From: an uncultured Sphingomonadaceae bacterium
GTDB taxonomy: Bacteria > Pseudomonadota > Alphaproteobacteria > Sphingomonadales > Sphingomonadaceae
NCBI GenBank assembly: GCA_947488625.1
Contig: CANKZR010000001.1
Location: 2,046,001-2,110,000, forward strand
DNA: 64,000 nt
Direction: 5' to 3'
Shown here: one piece after another, positions 17,753 through 26,080 of the stretch
Position numbering within the stretch: position 1 is the stretch's first letter
Layout: each line of letters starts with the position of its first letter
Made by a program: the position numbers and the translations under genes
The notes under the pieces: generated by a model
Databases searched by the model: none
The model's input: the letters and a program-made list of their open reading frames with translations, nothing else
What the model was told of the DNA's origin: nothing

Positions 17753-18519
17753 TGCAGGCTTTTCCAACGCAGGTGCGCCATCTGGGCGATAACGTGGATC
17801 GCTATCATGCACAGGACCATCGTGGCAGCGCCCGCAATCCAGGTCATCATCGGTGACCACGCGGAATTGAGCGCCAGCGATACCGGCGCGGTCGTCGAGC
17901 CAAGCGTGGAGGCGTATGTAAAGCTTGGCAGTATCAGCAGCCAGAGCCGCCTGGCTCCGGAAATATATGGCATCAGCTTCGCCAGCGCCGCGCCCAGCAC
18001 AAAGCCGCCGGTGGCATCGCAGAAGGAAAACCAGATAGGCGATCCGAAGAAGTGGAATGGCTGGTTGCCGTAAAAGGCGCTGAGCTCCATCCACTCGCAA
18101 ATGGAAACGGCCAGCCAGTCCACCGCTGCGGTGGCGAAAAAAAGTTGCCAGATACGTGCAGCCGATGCGCCGGCATCGATCACGCGCCACACCAGATAGG
18201 CCGACCCGCCGAAAAACCAGGCATAGCCAAGCGGGACATACCAGGGAATGGTGCGTTCATAGCCGCGGAAAAAGGCCAGCGGGTTTTTGTCAGGATACCA
18301 GTATAGCAGCGTGTTGTCATAGATCGGCTCTATCATCACTGCCGACAGTGCCGTACCGGCGAATATCAGCGGCAGAACCCAGCCGCGCAATCGCCGTTCT
18401 TCGCCCAGCGCCCACCAGGCCAGAATGGCAACCAGTATGATGCATGTGCCGACCAGGAAGATCGTACCTGCCGGTTCGGGTGCCGGCATCACCGGCATTG
18501 GTATAATCGTCGATTCCAA
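17749..18519 (-). CDS. Unrecognised multi-pass membrane protein
   Basis: About 256 residues with roughly seven hydrophobic helices (for example IFLVGTCIILVAILAWWAL, WVLPLIFAGTALSAVMIEPI). Polar residues cluster between helices: EPIYDNTLLYWYPDKNPL, CEWMELSAFYGNQPFHFFG and FCDATGG. I do not recognise it with certainty; it faintly recalls membrane proteins annotated as AveC-like spirocyclases. The chosen start is a TTG at 18519 with GGGAGGGA six bases upstream; an ATG at 18498 is the alternative. It heads a three-gene coupled operon with an MFS transporter and an FAD desaturase-like enzyme, so it may be a membrane-bound enzyme acting on the same hydrophobic compound. Confidence 0.7.
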   Translation of the reverse strand: MESTIIPMPVMPAPEPAGTIFLVGTCIILVAILAWWALGEERRLRGWVLPLIFAGTALSAVMIEPIYDNTLLYWYPDKNPLAFFRGYERTIPWYVPLGYAWFFGGSAYLVWRVIDAGASAARIWQLFFATAAVDWLAVSICEWMELSAFYGNQPFHFFGSPIWFSFCDATGGFVLGAALAKLMPYISGARRLWLLILPSFTYASTLGSTTAPVSLALNSAWSPMMTWIAGAATMVLCMIAIHVIAQMAHLRWKSLQ

Positions 18520-18572
18520 AAGTCCCTCCCTGCCCGCTATGAAGCAGGTGCAAGCACAAAAAGCCCTCGCAA

Positions 18573-18588
18573 CCTTCCCTGCGACAGG
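18573..18588. promoter_or_regulatory. Putative island operator, dyad copy 4
   Basis: CCTTCCCTGCGACAGG matches CCTNNC-N4-GNNAGG exactly and extends to a 6-bp outer arm (CAACCT/AGGTTG). It sits midway between the divergent membrane-protein operon (61 bp from 18519) and the SDR gene (61 bp from 18641), an almost perfectly symmetric arrangement. Confidence 0.65.
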
Positions 18589-18640
18589 TTGGATTACTGG
18601 CGGTAAGGACAACTATCGCGGCGAAGGAGAGTGAGTATCC

Positions 18641-19456
18641 ATGACTGGACGGCTTCAAGACAGGATTGCCATCGTAACCGGGGCAGCAGGCGGTATCGGT
18701 GCAGCATCCGCCAGGCGGCTGGCATCGGAAGGTGCGACTGTCGTGCTTGGCGATATCGATGCCGATGCGGCAGGGGCGGTTGCGCAGGACATTGCCGGCG
18801 CAACCGCCCTGCCACTGGATCTGACAGACGAGGGCTCGGTGCGCGAACTGGCCCAGCGGGTGATTGCGGATTTCGGCCGGATCGACATCCTGCACAACAA
18901 TGCGGCTATCCAGAATGATGCACAGCGCCAATCCGATCTCGATGTTATCAACCTCGATGTAGAGGCGTGGGACCGGGCGATGGCCGTGAATGTGCGCGGG
19001 GCGATGCTGATGAGCAAATATGCCCTGCCCCACATGATCGAAGGCAAACGCGGGTCAATCATTCACAGCGCGTCGGGTTTCGGCGTCCAGGGCGAAGCGA
19101 CGCTGACTGCCTATGGTTCTTCAAAAGCTGCCCTGATCCAGCTTAACCGCATGATCGCCACGCAATATGGCAAACAGGGCGTACGCTCCAACTGCATGGT
19201 TATCGGTTTCGTGCTAACGCCGCTGGCAGAGGAATCGACGCCGCCTGTAGTCAAGGACATCCTCCTGTCGCACCACCTCACGCCGCGACTGGGACAGGCA
19301 GATGACGTCGCCAATCTGGTGGCATTTCTCGCCAGCGACGAAAGCGAATTCATCACTGGCGCGGCGATCCCCATCGATGGCGGCGTGACTGCGCATCAGC
19401 CAAGCTATGCCGATTTTCAGAAGATGTTCGCCGAAATGGGAAGTGGAAAACTTTAG
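18641..19456 (+). CDS. Short-chain dehydrogenase/reductase (SDR)
   Basis: A 271-residue classical SDR. The cofactor loop is TGAAGGIG with an acidic residue after strand 2 (GDID), indicating NAD(H). HNNAA is the NNAG-type motif, and the catalytic Ser and Y-G-S-S-K lie in SASGFGVQGEATLTAYGSSK. It would oxidise or reduce a ring or side-chain alcohol/ketone. The C-terminal tail HQPSYADFQKMFAEM is shared in form with the SDR at 23174-23977 (HQPHYADLLDMMEK), so the two are close paralogues. It is a single-gene plus-strand unit whose stop overlaps the end of the convergent VOC gene. Confidence 0.93.
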   Translation: MTGRLQDRIAIVTGAAGGIGAASARRLASEGATVVLGDIDADAAGAVAQDIAGATALPLDLTDEGSVRELAQRVIADFGRIDILHNNAAIQNDAQRQSDLDVINLDVEAWDRAMAVNVRGAMLMSKYALPHMIEGKRGSIIHSASGFGVQGEATLTAYGSSKAALIQLNRMIATQYGKQGVRSNCMVIGFVLTPLAEESTPPVVKDILLSHHLTPRLGQADDVANLVAFLASDESEFITGAAIPIDGGVTAHQPSYADFQKMFAEMGSGKL

Positions 19457-19995
19457 GGCGCCAGTTCTGCCAACCGGTCCATACTGCGTACGGGATCGGT
19501 CGTGCCGTCCCATTGCGCGTGTGCCTTTTCCATCAGGGAAAGACTGGCCAGCATAGCGTCTGAAAGTTCCATCAACTCGGTATAATAGCCATGCGAGGCG
19601 AAAGTATCGAACAGGCAGAAGCGCTCACCCGCCAGCATCATGCCGCTATAAGCAACCCGATATCCTGCACCGGTAAGTCGCGCTGACGCCTTGTCGAAAT
19701 CGGCGCGCGGCATGATGTGATGCAATCCCTCCCCGCGCGCCTCGAGGAAATCCAGAAATGGGGAGGCTCCGTCATTCGTCTGCTGGAGCAATTCAATCAA
19801 CACGCCGCCGGAGAAACCAAAGCCCACGCGCATGGAAACCCGGGTGGGTTCGCCATAGTACAACTGGCCCGGAAGAACGGGCACATCGAATACGAAGAAA
19901 GGACCGGCCCCAAGCTCCTGCGTCCAGTGAGCCAGCGCCGCATCTATGTTCTTAACGACGTGGCACAGTTCGACGATCGTTCCCTCAGCCTGCAT
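19453..19995 (-). CDS. VOC-fold protein, glyoxalase-like
   Basis: About 180 residues with a VOC unit: LCHVVKNIDAALAHWTQELG, then GEGLHHIMPRADFDKA giving the second strand with metal-type His, and GYYTELMELSD supplying a Glu. This is the methylmalonyl-CoA-epimerase-like arrangement. It may epimerise or isomerise a CoA ester or related intermediate. I start at the ATG at 19995, inside the last 11 bases of the DUF1214-like gene; a longer in-frame start at 20028 is weaker. It is the last gene of the 11-gene minus-strand operon that begins at 28168. Confidence 0.82.
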   Translation of the reverse strand: MQAEGTIVELCHVVKNIDAALAHWTQELGAGPFFVFDVPVLPGQLYYGEPTRVSMRVGFGFSGGVLIELLQQTNDGASPFLDFLEARGEGLHHIMPRADFDKASARLTGAGYRVAYSGMMLAGERFCLFDTFASHGYYTELMELSDAMLASLSLMEKAHAQWDGTTDPVRSMDRLAELAP

Positions 19996-21238
19996 CGGGC
20001 CAGCCCACCTTGCTGGTTCGTTGAGCAAAGGCTCGCGCTCGCTCTACAATCTGCGCCCGCCGTCCGGCAAGATCGGTGATCGGAATGTCGTCTGGCAGCC
20101 CACCAATCGTCGTCAGCCGCACTTCGCGGATCATGCTAGAAAGGTCCGCACCGGTAGGTACGCCCTGCCAACGGGTCAGCATCCAGCCTTCGTGCATTCC
20201 GCAAGTATCGATCCAGTTCGCCACGCCCGGATCGACCAGTGCAAGAACGTAGGTTACAGTTCCGTCCGCATTAGGCACTACCTGCCCCTTGTTCAGACTG
20301 GCAAGCCGCAACATGGGATCCGGGGCGATTGTCCAGGGATCGGTAATCTGGAATCCGGTGTAATAGCTGTCTACCGGATCGAGCGTAACCAGCAGCGCTT
20401 CGTCATCGGCAAGTTCAAAACGTCCACCCGCCAGATAACCCCAGTTTCCGTCGCGCCCGTTGGGGCCGACCAGTCGATTGGGTTTCGGAAAGTCGAGAAA
20501 GTCATCCTTGAAGCCGCGCCAGAAACGCACCCAGGCGGGCATGTCTGCGATGATCGCAGCGGCAATCTCGTCTTCGTGGCGCGCCCTCCACCCCCTCGGC
20601 GGATCAAGGCGCGCGACAGCGACTTCGGCCGGCAACTGGTTCCAGTCGCACTGGCTGTCACGGGTATAGATCTGGATACGACCGGGCTGCGATTGCAGGT
20701 GTAGCGGCCCGCCGTTTTGCGGCCCCACGGTCACCGACACCCGCCCCTCGCCATCGCAATGCGGCCTCAGGTCCTGTAGCGTCAGCGCACCGATATTGTG
20801 GCCGAGCCCGGCGTGATGTTCAGGTTCAATCTCGATCACCACGCTGAACTGCGGGGGATTTGCTGAAAAGCGCAGGTCGATACGGTACTGTCCATCGCCG
20901 TCGATCGGGATTTCCCGATTGAAATTGTCGGGATTGTCCACGGCCACTGCCGCGCCATGATAAACGTGCCCGAACCACCGGCGCGGTGGATTGGACACGT
21001 TCCAGGTGACGAGCGGATCGGCTGTGTCGCCATTGGCTTCGCGCATGGCCAGCGCCAGAACCCACTGATCCAGCGCGCGGTCGAGATCCAGGTTGCCATC
21101 AATGGTCGCTGCTGCCGGGTCATTCAGCATGCCCTGGCGCGCCTGTTCACGGGCGGCTCTTACATCCGCTCGCTCTATCAGGCGCAACGCCAGCTTTTCT
21201 GCGGCTTCCTGATCGGGAGTATAAAGCGGATTGCTCAT
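19985..21238 (-). CDS. DUF1214-like protein (second paralogue)
   Basis: A 417-residue paralogue of the product at 12649-13836. Shared blocks are LADDEALLVTLDPVDSYYTG (the first paralogue has LADDEALISEV), DPWTIAPDPMLRLASLN and DPGVANWIDTCGMHEGW. Function unknown; the C-terminal region looks like the DUF1214 jelly-roll. The ATG at 21238 overlaps the SDR stop (ATGA). A far longer open frame upstream runs antisense-like through the SDR and is not real. Association with oxidoreductases in both locations is the best clue to its role. Confidence 0.75.
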   Translation of the reverse strand: MSNPLYTPDQEAAEKLALRLIERADVRAAREQARQGMLNDPAAATIDGNLDLDRALDQWVLALAMREANGDTADPLVTWNVSNPPRRWFGHVYHGAAVAVDNPDNFNREIPIDGDGQYRIDLRFSANPPQFSVVIEIEPEHHAGLGHNIGALTLQDLRPHCDGEGRVSVTVGPQNGGPLHLQSQPGRIQIYTRDSQCDWNQLPAEVAVARLDPPRGWRARHEDEIAAAIIADMPAWVRFWRGFKDDFLDFPKPNRLVGPNGRDGNWGYLAGGRFELADDEALLVTLDPVDSYYTGFQITDPWTIAPDPMLRLASLNKGQVVPNADGTVTYVLALVDPGVANWIDTCGMHEGWMLTRWQGVPTGADLSSMIREVRLTTIGGLPDDIPITDLAGRRAQIVERARAFAQRTSKVGWPDAG

Positions 21239-22011
21239 GCAATGGTGCCGACCCGGCCACCCTCGACAAAAATCGTGCTCCCGGTGGTGTAGCTCGATGC
21301 GTTGCTGGCCAGCAGTATGGCTGCGCCAACGGCTTCGTCCGCAGCGCCGAACCGCTTGATGGCATTGCGCTCCGCCAGCCCCAGGCCCTTGTGGATTTCG
21401 GCCTCCTGTCCATCCGGGCTCATCGAACCGACGCACAGCGCGTTGACGCGTGTGTGCGGGGCGAGCGCCTTGGCGAGACTGCGGGTGAGGAAGGCAAGCG
21501 CCGCTTTGCTGACGCCATAGGCAACAGCGGGGGGTATAGGCGTGAAGCCGCCGCAACTCTGCACCGAGACGATGACCCCGTTGCCATGCGCTTCCATGTC
21601 CGCCGCAGTAAGTTCGGCCAGACGCCAGGTGGCCATCACGTTGACGTCGATCGCCGTCTTCCACACCTCGTCGGTATTGGCCCAGAGACCGCCGTCAGCC
21701 GCGTAGACGACGCCAGCGGCAGCATTGTTGAAAACCACGTGGATCGGACCGAAAGCTTCGCGCGCCCTGGCCACAAGGTTTTCCAGATCGGCACGTTCGC
21801 CCGCATCGGCTACCACTGCCAGGGCACGGCCGCCATCCAGTACATTGATCTCCTCCGCGATCCTGACAAGCCGATCCTGCGAGCGCGCCGAGATCACGAC
21901 ATTGGCGCCCAGTTCGGCATAGGCCTTTGCAACGTGCTCTCCCACGCCGGGCCCAACACCTGTCAGGATAACGTTTCGTCCATCAAGACGGAAACGGTCG
22001 AGTACGCTCAT
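21235..22011 (-). CDS. Short-chain dehydrogenase/reductase
   Basis: A 258-residue SDR. The cofactor loop is TGVGPGVGEH with S-A-R after strand 2, which favours NADP(H). FNNAAA, a catalytic Ser in SVQSCGG and Y-G-V-S-K are present. The C-terminus (TTGSTIFVEGG) is complete. Start and stop both overlap the neighbours by four bases (ATGA), so it is coupled to the sulfotransferase before it and the DUF1214-like gene after it. Confidence 0.92.
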   Translation of the reverse strand: MSVLDRFRLDGRNVILTGVGPGVGEHVAKAYAELGANVVISARSQDRLVRIAEEINVLDGGRALAVVADAGERADLENLVARAREAFGPIHVVFNNAAAGVVYAADGGLWANTDEVWKTAIDVNVMATWRLAELTAADMEAHGNGVIVSVQSCGGFTPIPPAVAYGVSKAALAFLTRSLAKALAPHTRVNALCVGSMSPDGQEAEIHKGLGLAERNAIKRFGAADEAVGAAILLASNASSYTTGSTIFVEGGRVGTIA

Positions 22012-23177
22012 GCGGGCCTCCCCAGAAGATGGCCGAAGCGATCATAGTATTCCGCCATGCGCTCGCGCAGTTCCGCCACGTCAATATCATATTCTTCGGG
22101 TGAATGCCTGTGCTTGCCCATGCGCTTGGCAGCAGGATTGTCGAGCAGAAAGCGGTCGATCCGTCTTGCGTGTTCGTCCTGGAAAGGCAGACCGAAATTG
22201 TCATAAATGCGACGGATGGCAACCTTGGGATCGGCCACTACATCCTTATGCGCGAGGTCTATGATCCGGTCGTCGATAGCCGGGTCAGTTCGCGCAGCCA
22301 GGGCGCGGTTCATCGCGGCGATCCATGTCTCCACCACATCGCGCCCGATGGCGGCCTTGTCCTTGTCACCGCCGAATGCGGCCAGGAACCCGGCAATGAA
22401 GCTGGAAAGGGAAGAGAAGGTCAGCGCAGGATCACGGTGCGTCCAGACCAGCATTGCTCCGGGATAGGCCGCCAACAGGGCTGGCAAATCGAACAGGTGC
22501 TGCGGGGATTTCAGTGTCCAGCGCCCCTGCGGCCCCTTCCATTGAAAGTTCTGCAGCAATCGCTTGTGGGACACGTATTGCCCTGGCGCATCGCTGCCAC
22601 GCAACCAGTCGGCATAATCCGGCACGCCCAGTTCAGCAGGGAAATTGGTGCTGGCGAAGTGATATTGCATGCCGTGGTTGCATTCGCCCGGCTGGGTGCA
22701 ATCGAAGCGCTGTATATCCAGGAGTTGCGGCGCATGTTCGAGCCAGTTGTCATACATGGCCGTCACCTGGGCGATACGCGGATCGCTATCGAAAGTCGCC
22801 GCATCTGTCGGCGGCCAGGGGATATACCATTCCCATTCACGCGGCGCGCGGGCTTCCGGATCGAGGCACAGCAGATCATAGGTGATCGTGGTTCCCGTGC
22901 GCGGCAGGCCGATCACGATCAGCGGATCGCCAATGTCCTGCTGCGCAATTTCCGGGTGCTTTCGGTCATCTTCGGTAAATCGCAATCGCGTGGAAAGTTG
23001 GCCGACGATATTGTGTGTGGCGAGTTTGCGCAGCTCATCGTTCGGTTGCATGGCTTCCACCGCCGCCACCAATTTCTCGAACCCTTCGCGCCAGCCGGTG
23101 TCAGGTCCGAAATCGGACAGGCCCGTCGTCTCACGGGCCGCCGTCTCGAGTCCGGCCACGGTCAGCGCATCGCTCAT
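22008..23177 (-). CDS. Sulfotransferase-family protein
   Basis: A 389-residue member of the PAPS-dependent sulfotransferase family (Sulfotransfer_3-like). The 5'-phosphosulfate loop is GLPRTGTT (about residues 90-97), and the 3'-phosphate strand/loop is VWTHRDPALTFSSL. Sulfotransferases move sulfate from PAPS to hydroxyls or amines. A role in a catabolic operon is not obvious: it may sulfate a hydroxylated intermediate, or the fold may have been reused. Another member sits at 28306-29574. The gene is coupled by 4-bp overlaps to SDR genes on both sides. Confidence 0.87.
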   Translation of the reverse strand: MSDALTVAGLETAARETTGLSDFGPDTGWREGFEKLVAAVEAMQPNDELRKLATHNIVGQLSTRLRFTEDDRKHPEIAQQDIGDPLIVIGLPRTGTTITYDLLCLDPEARAPREWEWYIPWPPTDAATFDSDPRIAQVTAMYDNWLEHAPQLLDIQRFDCTQPGECNHGMQYHFASTNFPAELGVPDYADWLRGSDAPGQYVSHKRLLQNFQWKGPQGRWTLKSPQHLFDLPALLAAYPGAMLVWTHRDPALTFSSLSSFIAGFLAAFGGDKDKAAIGRDVVETWIAAMNRALAARTDPAIDDRIIDLAHKDVVADPKVAIRRIYDNFGLPFQDEHARRIDRFLLDNPAAKRMGKHRHSPEEYDIDVAELRERMAEYYDRFGHLLGRPA

Positions 23178-23977
23178 GAGAGATGCTTTTCCATCATGTC
23201 GAGCAGATCGGCGTAGTGCGGCTGGTGTGACAGACCGCCGCCCGAAATCGAGATGTTCTCGCCGGTGATATAGCGGCTCTCGTCCGACGCCAGGAAGGCA
23301 ACCAGAGCTGCAATATCGTCAGGCACGCCGAATTCGGGTGTGAGTATATGACGCTGGATCACTTCCTTCAGACCGGGAACCGTGGCTTCGAGCGCAGGCG
23401 TGAGTACGACGCCGGGAGCAATCGAATTGCAGCGAATGTTCTGCTTGCCATATTGCGTGGCGACATATTTCGACAATGTGATGATGGCGCCTTTCGACGC
23501 CCCGTAGGCAACACGCGCAAGATCGCCGGCCACGCCGCTGTTGGATGCAGTATTGATGATGGAGCCGCCCCCGCGCGACAGCATATGCGGAATGGCATAT
23601 TTGCATCCCAGCAGATAACCGCGCAGGTTGATATCGATAATCTCATCCCAGATTTCGATCGGGATATCGACCGGTGTGGTGTCTTGTGGATGCTTCTCCG
23701 GATCGGTCATCGCGGCATTGTTGTGGAGGATATCCAGTCCTCCGAAATGATCGACCGTAGCATTGACCATCGCTTCTATCGATGCAGGATCAATTGCGTC
23801 GAATTGCACTGCCAGCGCTGCATCGCCCAGCGGCTCCGCGGCATTCCTGGCACTTTCTTCGAACACGTCGGCAATCGCCACCCTGCCGCCTTCCTGCACG
23901 ATCCGGCGGGCAACGGCTGATCCGATCCCTCCGCCACCGCCGGTGACAATGGCTACCTTCCCCTCAAGCCTGCGCAT
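23174..23977 (-). CDS. Short-chain dehydrogenase/reductase
   Basis: A 267-residue classical SDR: TGGGGGIG cofactor loop, acidic residue in IADVFE (NAD-type), HNNAA, a catalytic Ser in NTASNSG and Y-G-A-S-K. The C-terminal tail GGLSHQPHYADLLDMMEK closely resembles that of the SDR at 18641-19456, indicating related substrates. I start at MRRLEGKVAIVT (23977), preceded by AAGGATAAAGCA; the upstream in-frame extension reads into the previous SDR. The catalytic residues are all present. Confidence 0.92.
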   Translation of the reverse strand: MRRLEGKVAIVTGGGGGIGSAVARRIVQEGGRVAIADVFEESARNAAEPLGDAALAVQFDAIDPASIEAMVNATVDHFGGLDILHNNAAMTDPEKHPQDTTPVDIPIEIWDEIIDINLRGYLLGCKYAIPHMLSRGGGSIINTASNSGVAGDLARVAYGASKGAIITLSKYVATQYGKQNIRCNSIAPGVVLTPALEATVPGLKEVIQRHILTPEFGVPDDIAALVAFLASDESRYITGENISISGGGLSHQPHYADLLDMMEKHLS

Positions 23978-23981
23978 TGCT

Positions 23982-24806
23982 TTATCCTTCCGTGAATGTC
24001 TTGTTGAATTCGACAAAACCGATGAGCCGGGCCTTGCGATCGGCCTCTATTTGCGGCTGCTTTTCTGCGCCCGGCCCGTCCGGAATGATCTGGATGGGTT
24101 CTCCCGCCAGCAATCCGGCCAACGCGTTGTGTGTGACATCGGCGGGATCGAAGGTGTCCGAGGTATCGAAGCTTTCGGGAACCGTCCGTAACAAAGTTGG
24201 CGTGCGCATGATCGGCGCGGCGACACCAAGCACATCTATCCCGCGATCGTGGTATTCTCCCCAGAGCGATTCAGCGAAATTAATCTCGAAGGCCTTCGTT
24301 GCCGAATACATCGCCAGATTGGGTTGTCCGCCCAGCCCCGCGCCCGATGCCATCACGATGATCCCGCCCCGACCTCGATCGAGCAGGCGCTTGCCGAACC
24401 CGTTGGTAGCATCAATCAGCGTGGTGATGTTCATCCGCACCAGCCGGTGCGCGGCATCGGTGCTGTCCTCGAAGAAAGCGGAAAAGCCATCCGCACCCGC
24501 GTTCGAGATGTACAGCCCCACGTCGAGGTCTTCCGTAGCCTCGACGATCTTCAAGCCAGCATCATTTTCGGTAAGATCCTGCGCGATGGCGCGGTAGGAA
24601 ATGCCGTGCTCTTCTGCCAGATCAGCGCCCAGCTTTTCCAGCGCCGTCTGCCTGCGAGAAACCAGGACGAGGTTCATGCCCGTTTCCGCAAGCTGCCGCG
24701 CAAAGCATTCGCCCGTACCCTCTGAAGCTCCGGCGATAACGGCCCACGGGCCGTATTTCTCGCGAAAGGCCTCGTTATCCAGTGGCAGGCGGGGAAGATC
24801 GCGCAT
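23982..24806 (-). CDS. Short-chain dehydrogenase/reductase, acyl-chain type
   Basis: A 274-residue SDR of the DltE/YqjQ-like 'SDR family NAD(P)-dependent' group. The nucleotide loop is IAGASEGTGECFARQL, with V-S-R-R after strand 2 (NADP-type). YISNAGA, Ser in MASGAGLGG and Y-S-A-T-K complete the catalytic set. The preceding N-terminal segment FREKYGPWAVI is typical of this group. It lies between the carboxymuconolactone-decarboxylase-like gene and another SDR with gaps of 3-4 bp. Confidence 0.9.
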   Translation of the reverse strand: MRDLPRLPLDNEAFREKYGPWAVIAGASEGTGECFARQLAETGMNLVLVSRRQTALEKLGADLAEEHGISYRAIAQDLTENDAGLKIVEATEDLDVGLYISNAGADGFSAFFEDSTDAAHRLVRMNITTLIDATNGFGKRLLDRGRGGIIVMASGAGLGGQPNLAMYSATKAFEINFAESLWGEYHDRGIDVLGVAAPIMRTPTLLRTVPESFDTSDTFDPADVTHNALAGLLAGEPIQIIPDGPGAEKQPQIEADRKARLIGFVEFNKTFTEG

Positions 24807-24809
24807 CGC

Positions 24810-25199
24810 CTATGCGTCCTTCTTCATTTCCGCGACGCGGGCCTTGGCTGCCTCAATCCCGCGAAAAACGGCAGTGGTGTTCCCGGCACCTGCGTAAAAA
24901 AGCAGAAACAGTGGGATCTGCTCCAGCTGTTCGTCGGTGAACTCCTCGTTCACAAGGGCGCCGGTCATCTGGATTTCCACCAGATCCGCCCGGCCCAGCA
25001 TTGCCGTGGCACCCAACACCATCAATCGCTTTTCGCGAATTGAAAACGCCTCGTTTCCCCAACAATTGGCAAACTGGTTGCCCACGATTTCCTGGTTGAA
25101 CGGCGTGTCCTTGTACGGCTCCACCATCGTCGATGTACCCGGACCATAGACCGCGTCGAAAACTTCTAGGCCTTTTTCCCAATTCTTTTCACTCATCAT
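24810..25199 (-). CDS. Carboxymuconolactone decarboxylase-like (CMD/AhpD fold) protein
   Basis: A 129-residue all-helical CMD-fold protein. The core helices are IVGNQFANCWGNEAFSIREK and RLMVLGATAMLGRADLVEI. It has no AhpD-type C-x-x-C pair, so it is not a peroxidase; it resembles the gamma-carboxymuconolactone decarboxylase side of the family. The reaction is unknown; a decarboxylation or isomerisation of a ring product is possible. AAGGAATAGC precedes the first of two tandem ATGs. Confidence 0.83.
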   Translation of the reverse strand: MMSEKNWEKGLEVFDAVYGPGTSTMVEPYKDTPFNQEIVGNQFANCWGNEAFSIREKRLMVLGATAMLGRADLVEIQMTGALVNEEFTDEQLEQIPLFLLFYAGAGNTTAVFRGIEAAKARVAEMKKDA

Positions 25200-25219
25200 G
25201 CTATTCCTTGTAAAGTTCG

Positions 25220-26080
25220 TTACCTGAGCGGCTGGCCCTCGGGATATTCCAGGCCCGAGGTGGATCTTGCGTTGTCGCGGATCAGTTCCACCATCGGCAG
25301 TTGCACGCCGAACTTGGCAGCTTCCTCTATTGCGACTTCAAGATCCTTGACCATCAAGCCCATGAAGTAGTTGCGAATGCCGGTTTCCTGCTCGTTACCC
25401 TCCGGTTCGGGCCTGACCATCATGGCTAGCGCGCCTTCCAGGCCGCCGCCTGCATCCGGGTCGCCTGAAAGGGCTTGTCGCAACTGACCGAGGTCAACGC
25501 CGTAATTGCGGGCTATGACCGCGCCTTCGTAACCGGCGCGCATGCAGCCGAAATAGGTCGTGTTGCGTGCGATCTTGGCCGCCATGCCGGCGCCCGGGCC
25601 GCCCATGTGTATGACCTCGCCCGCGAAGCCATCAAAGATCGGCTTTGCCTTCGCCATGTCTTCATCGCTGCCACCGGCAAGACAGATCAGTCCGTTCTCG
25701 CCTGATTTCGGACCGTTCGTGACGCCGCAATCGATCAAGGTAACGCCCGCCTCGGCACACATTTTCTGTGACTGCTCCAGGTCTTTCATCGCGATGGTGG
25801 ACAACAGGATCACCGTCTGCCCCGATTTATTGGCAGCGAGCACCCCATCCGGACCCGACAGAACGGCGAGCGTTTGCTCTCCATTCAGCACCGCGATCAG
25901 TACGCAGTCCGACGCCGCAGCCAGTTCCTTCGGCGAAGCCGACATCGGCGGAGCGCCGGGAACGCGTTCGGCAGCTTCGGCGCGCACATCGTAGATGGCC
26001 GAAAGCTGGCCGGAACGCTGCAGGCATTGCGCAACGCCGCCGCCAATACCGCCAAGGCCAATTACACCGCCTGTTTTCAT
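25220..26080 (-). CDS. NAD(P)-dependent beta-hydroxyacid dehydrogenase (HIBADH family)
   Basis: A 286-residue 3-hydroxyisobutyrate-dehydrogenase-family enzyme. The N-terminal Rossmann loop is GVIGLGGIGGG. The substrate-binding segment is VTNGPKSGENGLICLAGG (the DAPVSGG-type motif is changed to NGPKSGE). The catalytic Lys is in GAGMAAKIARN. It would oxidise a beta-hydroxy acid or reduce a semialdehyde. The changed substrate motif suggests a non-standard substrate. Its ATG overlaps or abuts the phosphatase stop (4-bp overlap). Confidence 0.88.
   Translation of the reverse strand: MKTGGVIGLGGIGGGVAQCLQRSGQLSAIYDVRAEAAERVPGAPPMSASPKELAAASDCVLIAVLNGEQTLAVLSGPDGVLAANKSGQTVILLSTIAMKDLEQSQKMCAEAGVTLIDCGVTNGPKSGENGLICLAGGSDEDMAKAKPIFDGFAGEVIHMGGPGAGMAAKIARNTTYFGCMRAGYEGAVIARNYGVDLGQLRQALSGDPDAGGGLEGALAMMVRPEPEGNEQETGIRNYFMGLMVKDLEVAIEEAAKFGVQLPMVELIRDNARSTSGLEYPEGQPLR

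Noticed and set aside
16427-18190. A 587-residue MFS protein with a long N-terminus
   Set aside because: The extra N-terminus overlaps the membrane protein gene in another frame and is not hydrophobic in the right pattern; the GTGA start at 17752 fits.
19985-21664. A 559-residue open frame starting at 21664 on the minus strand
   Set aside because: The first 142 codons lie over the SDR at 21235-22011 in another frame and have no protein-like pattern; the real start is 21238.
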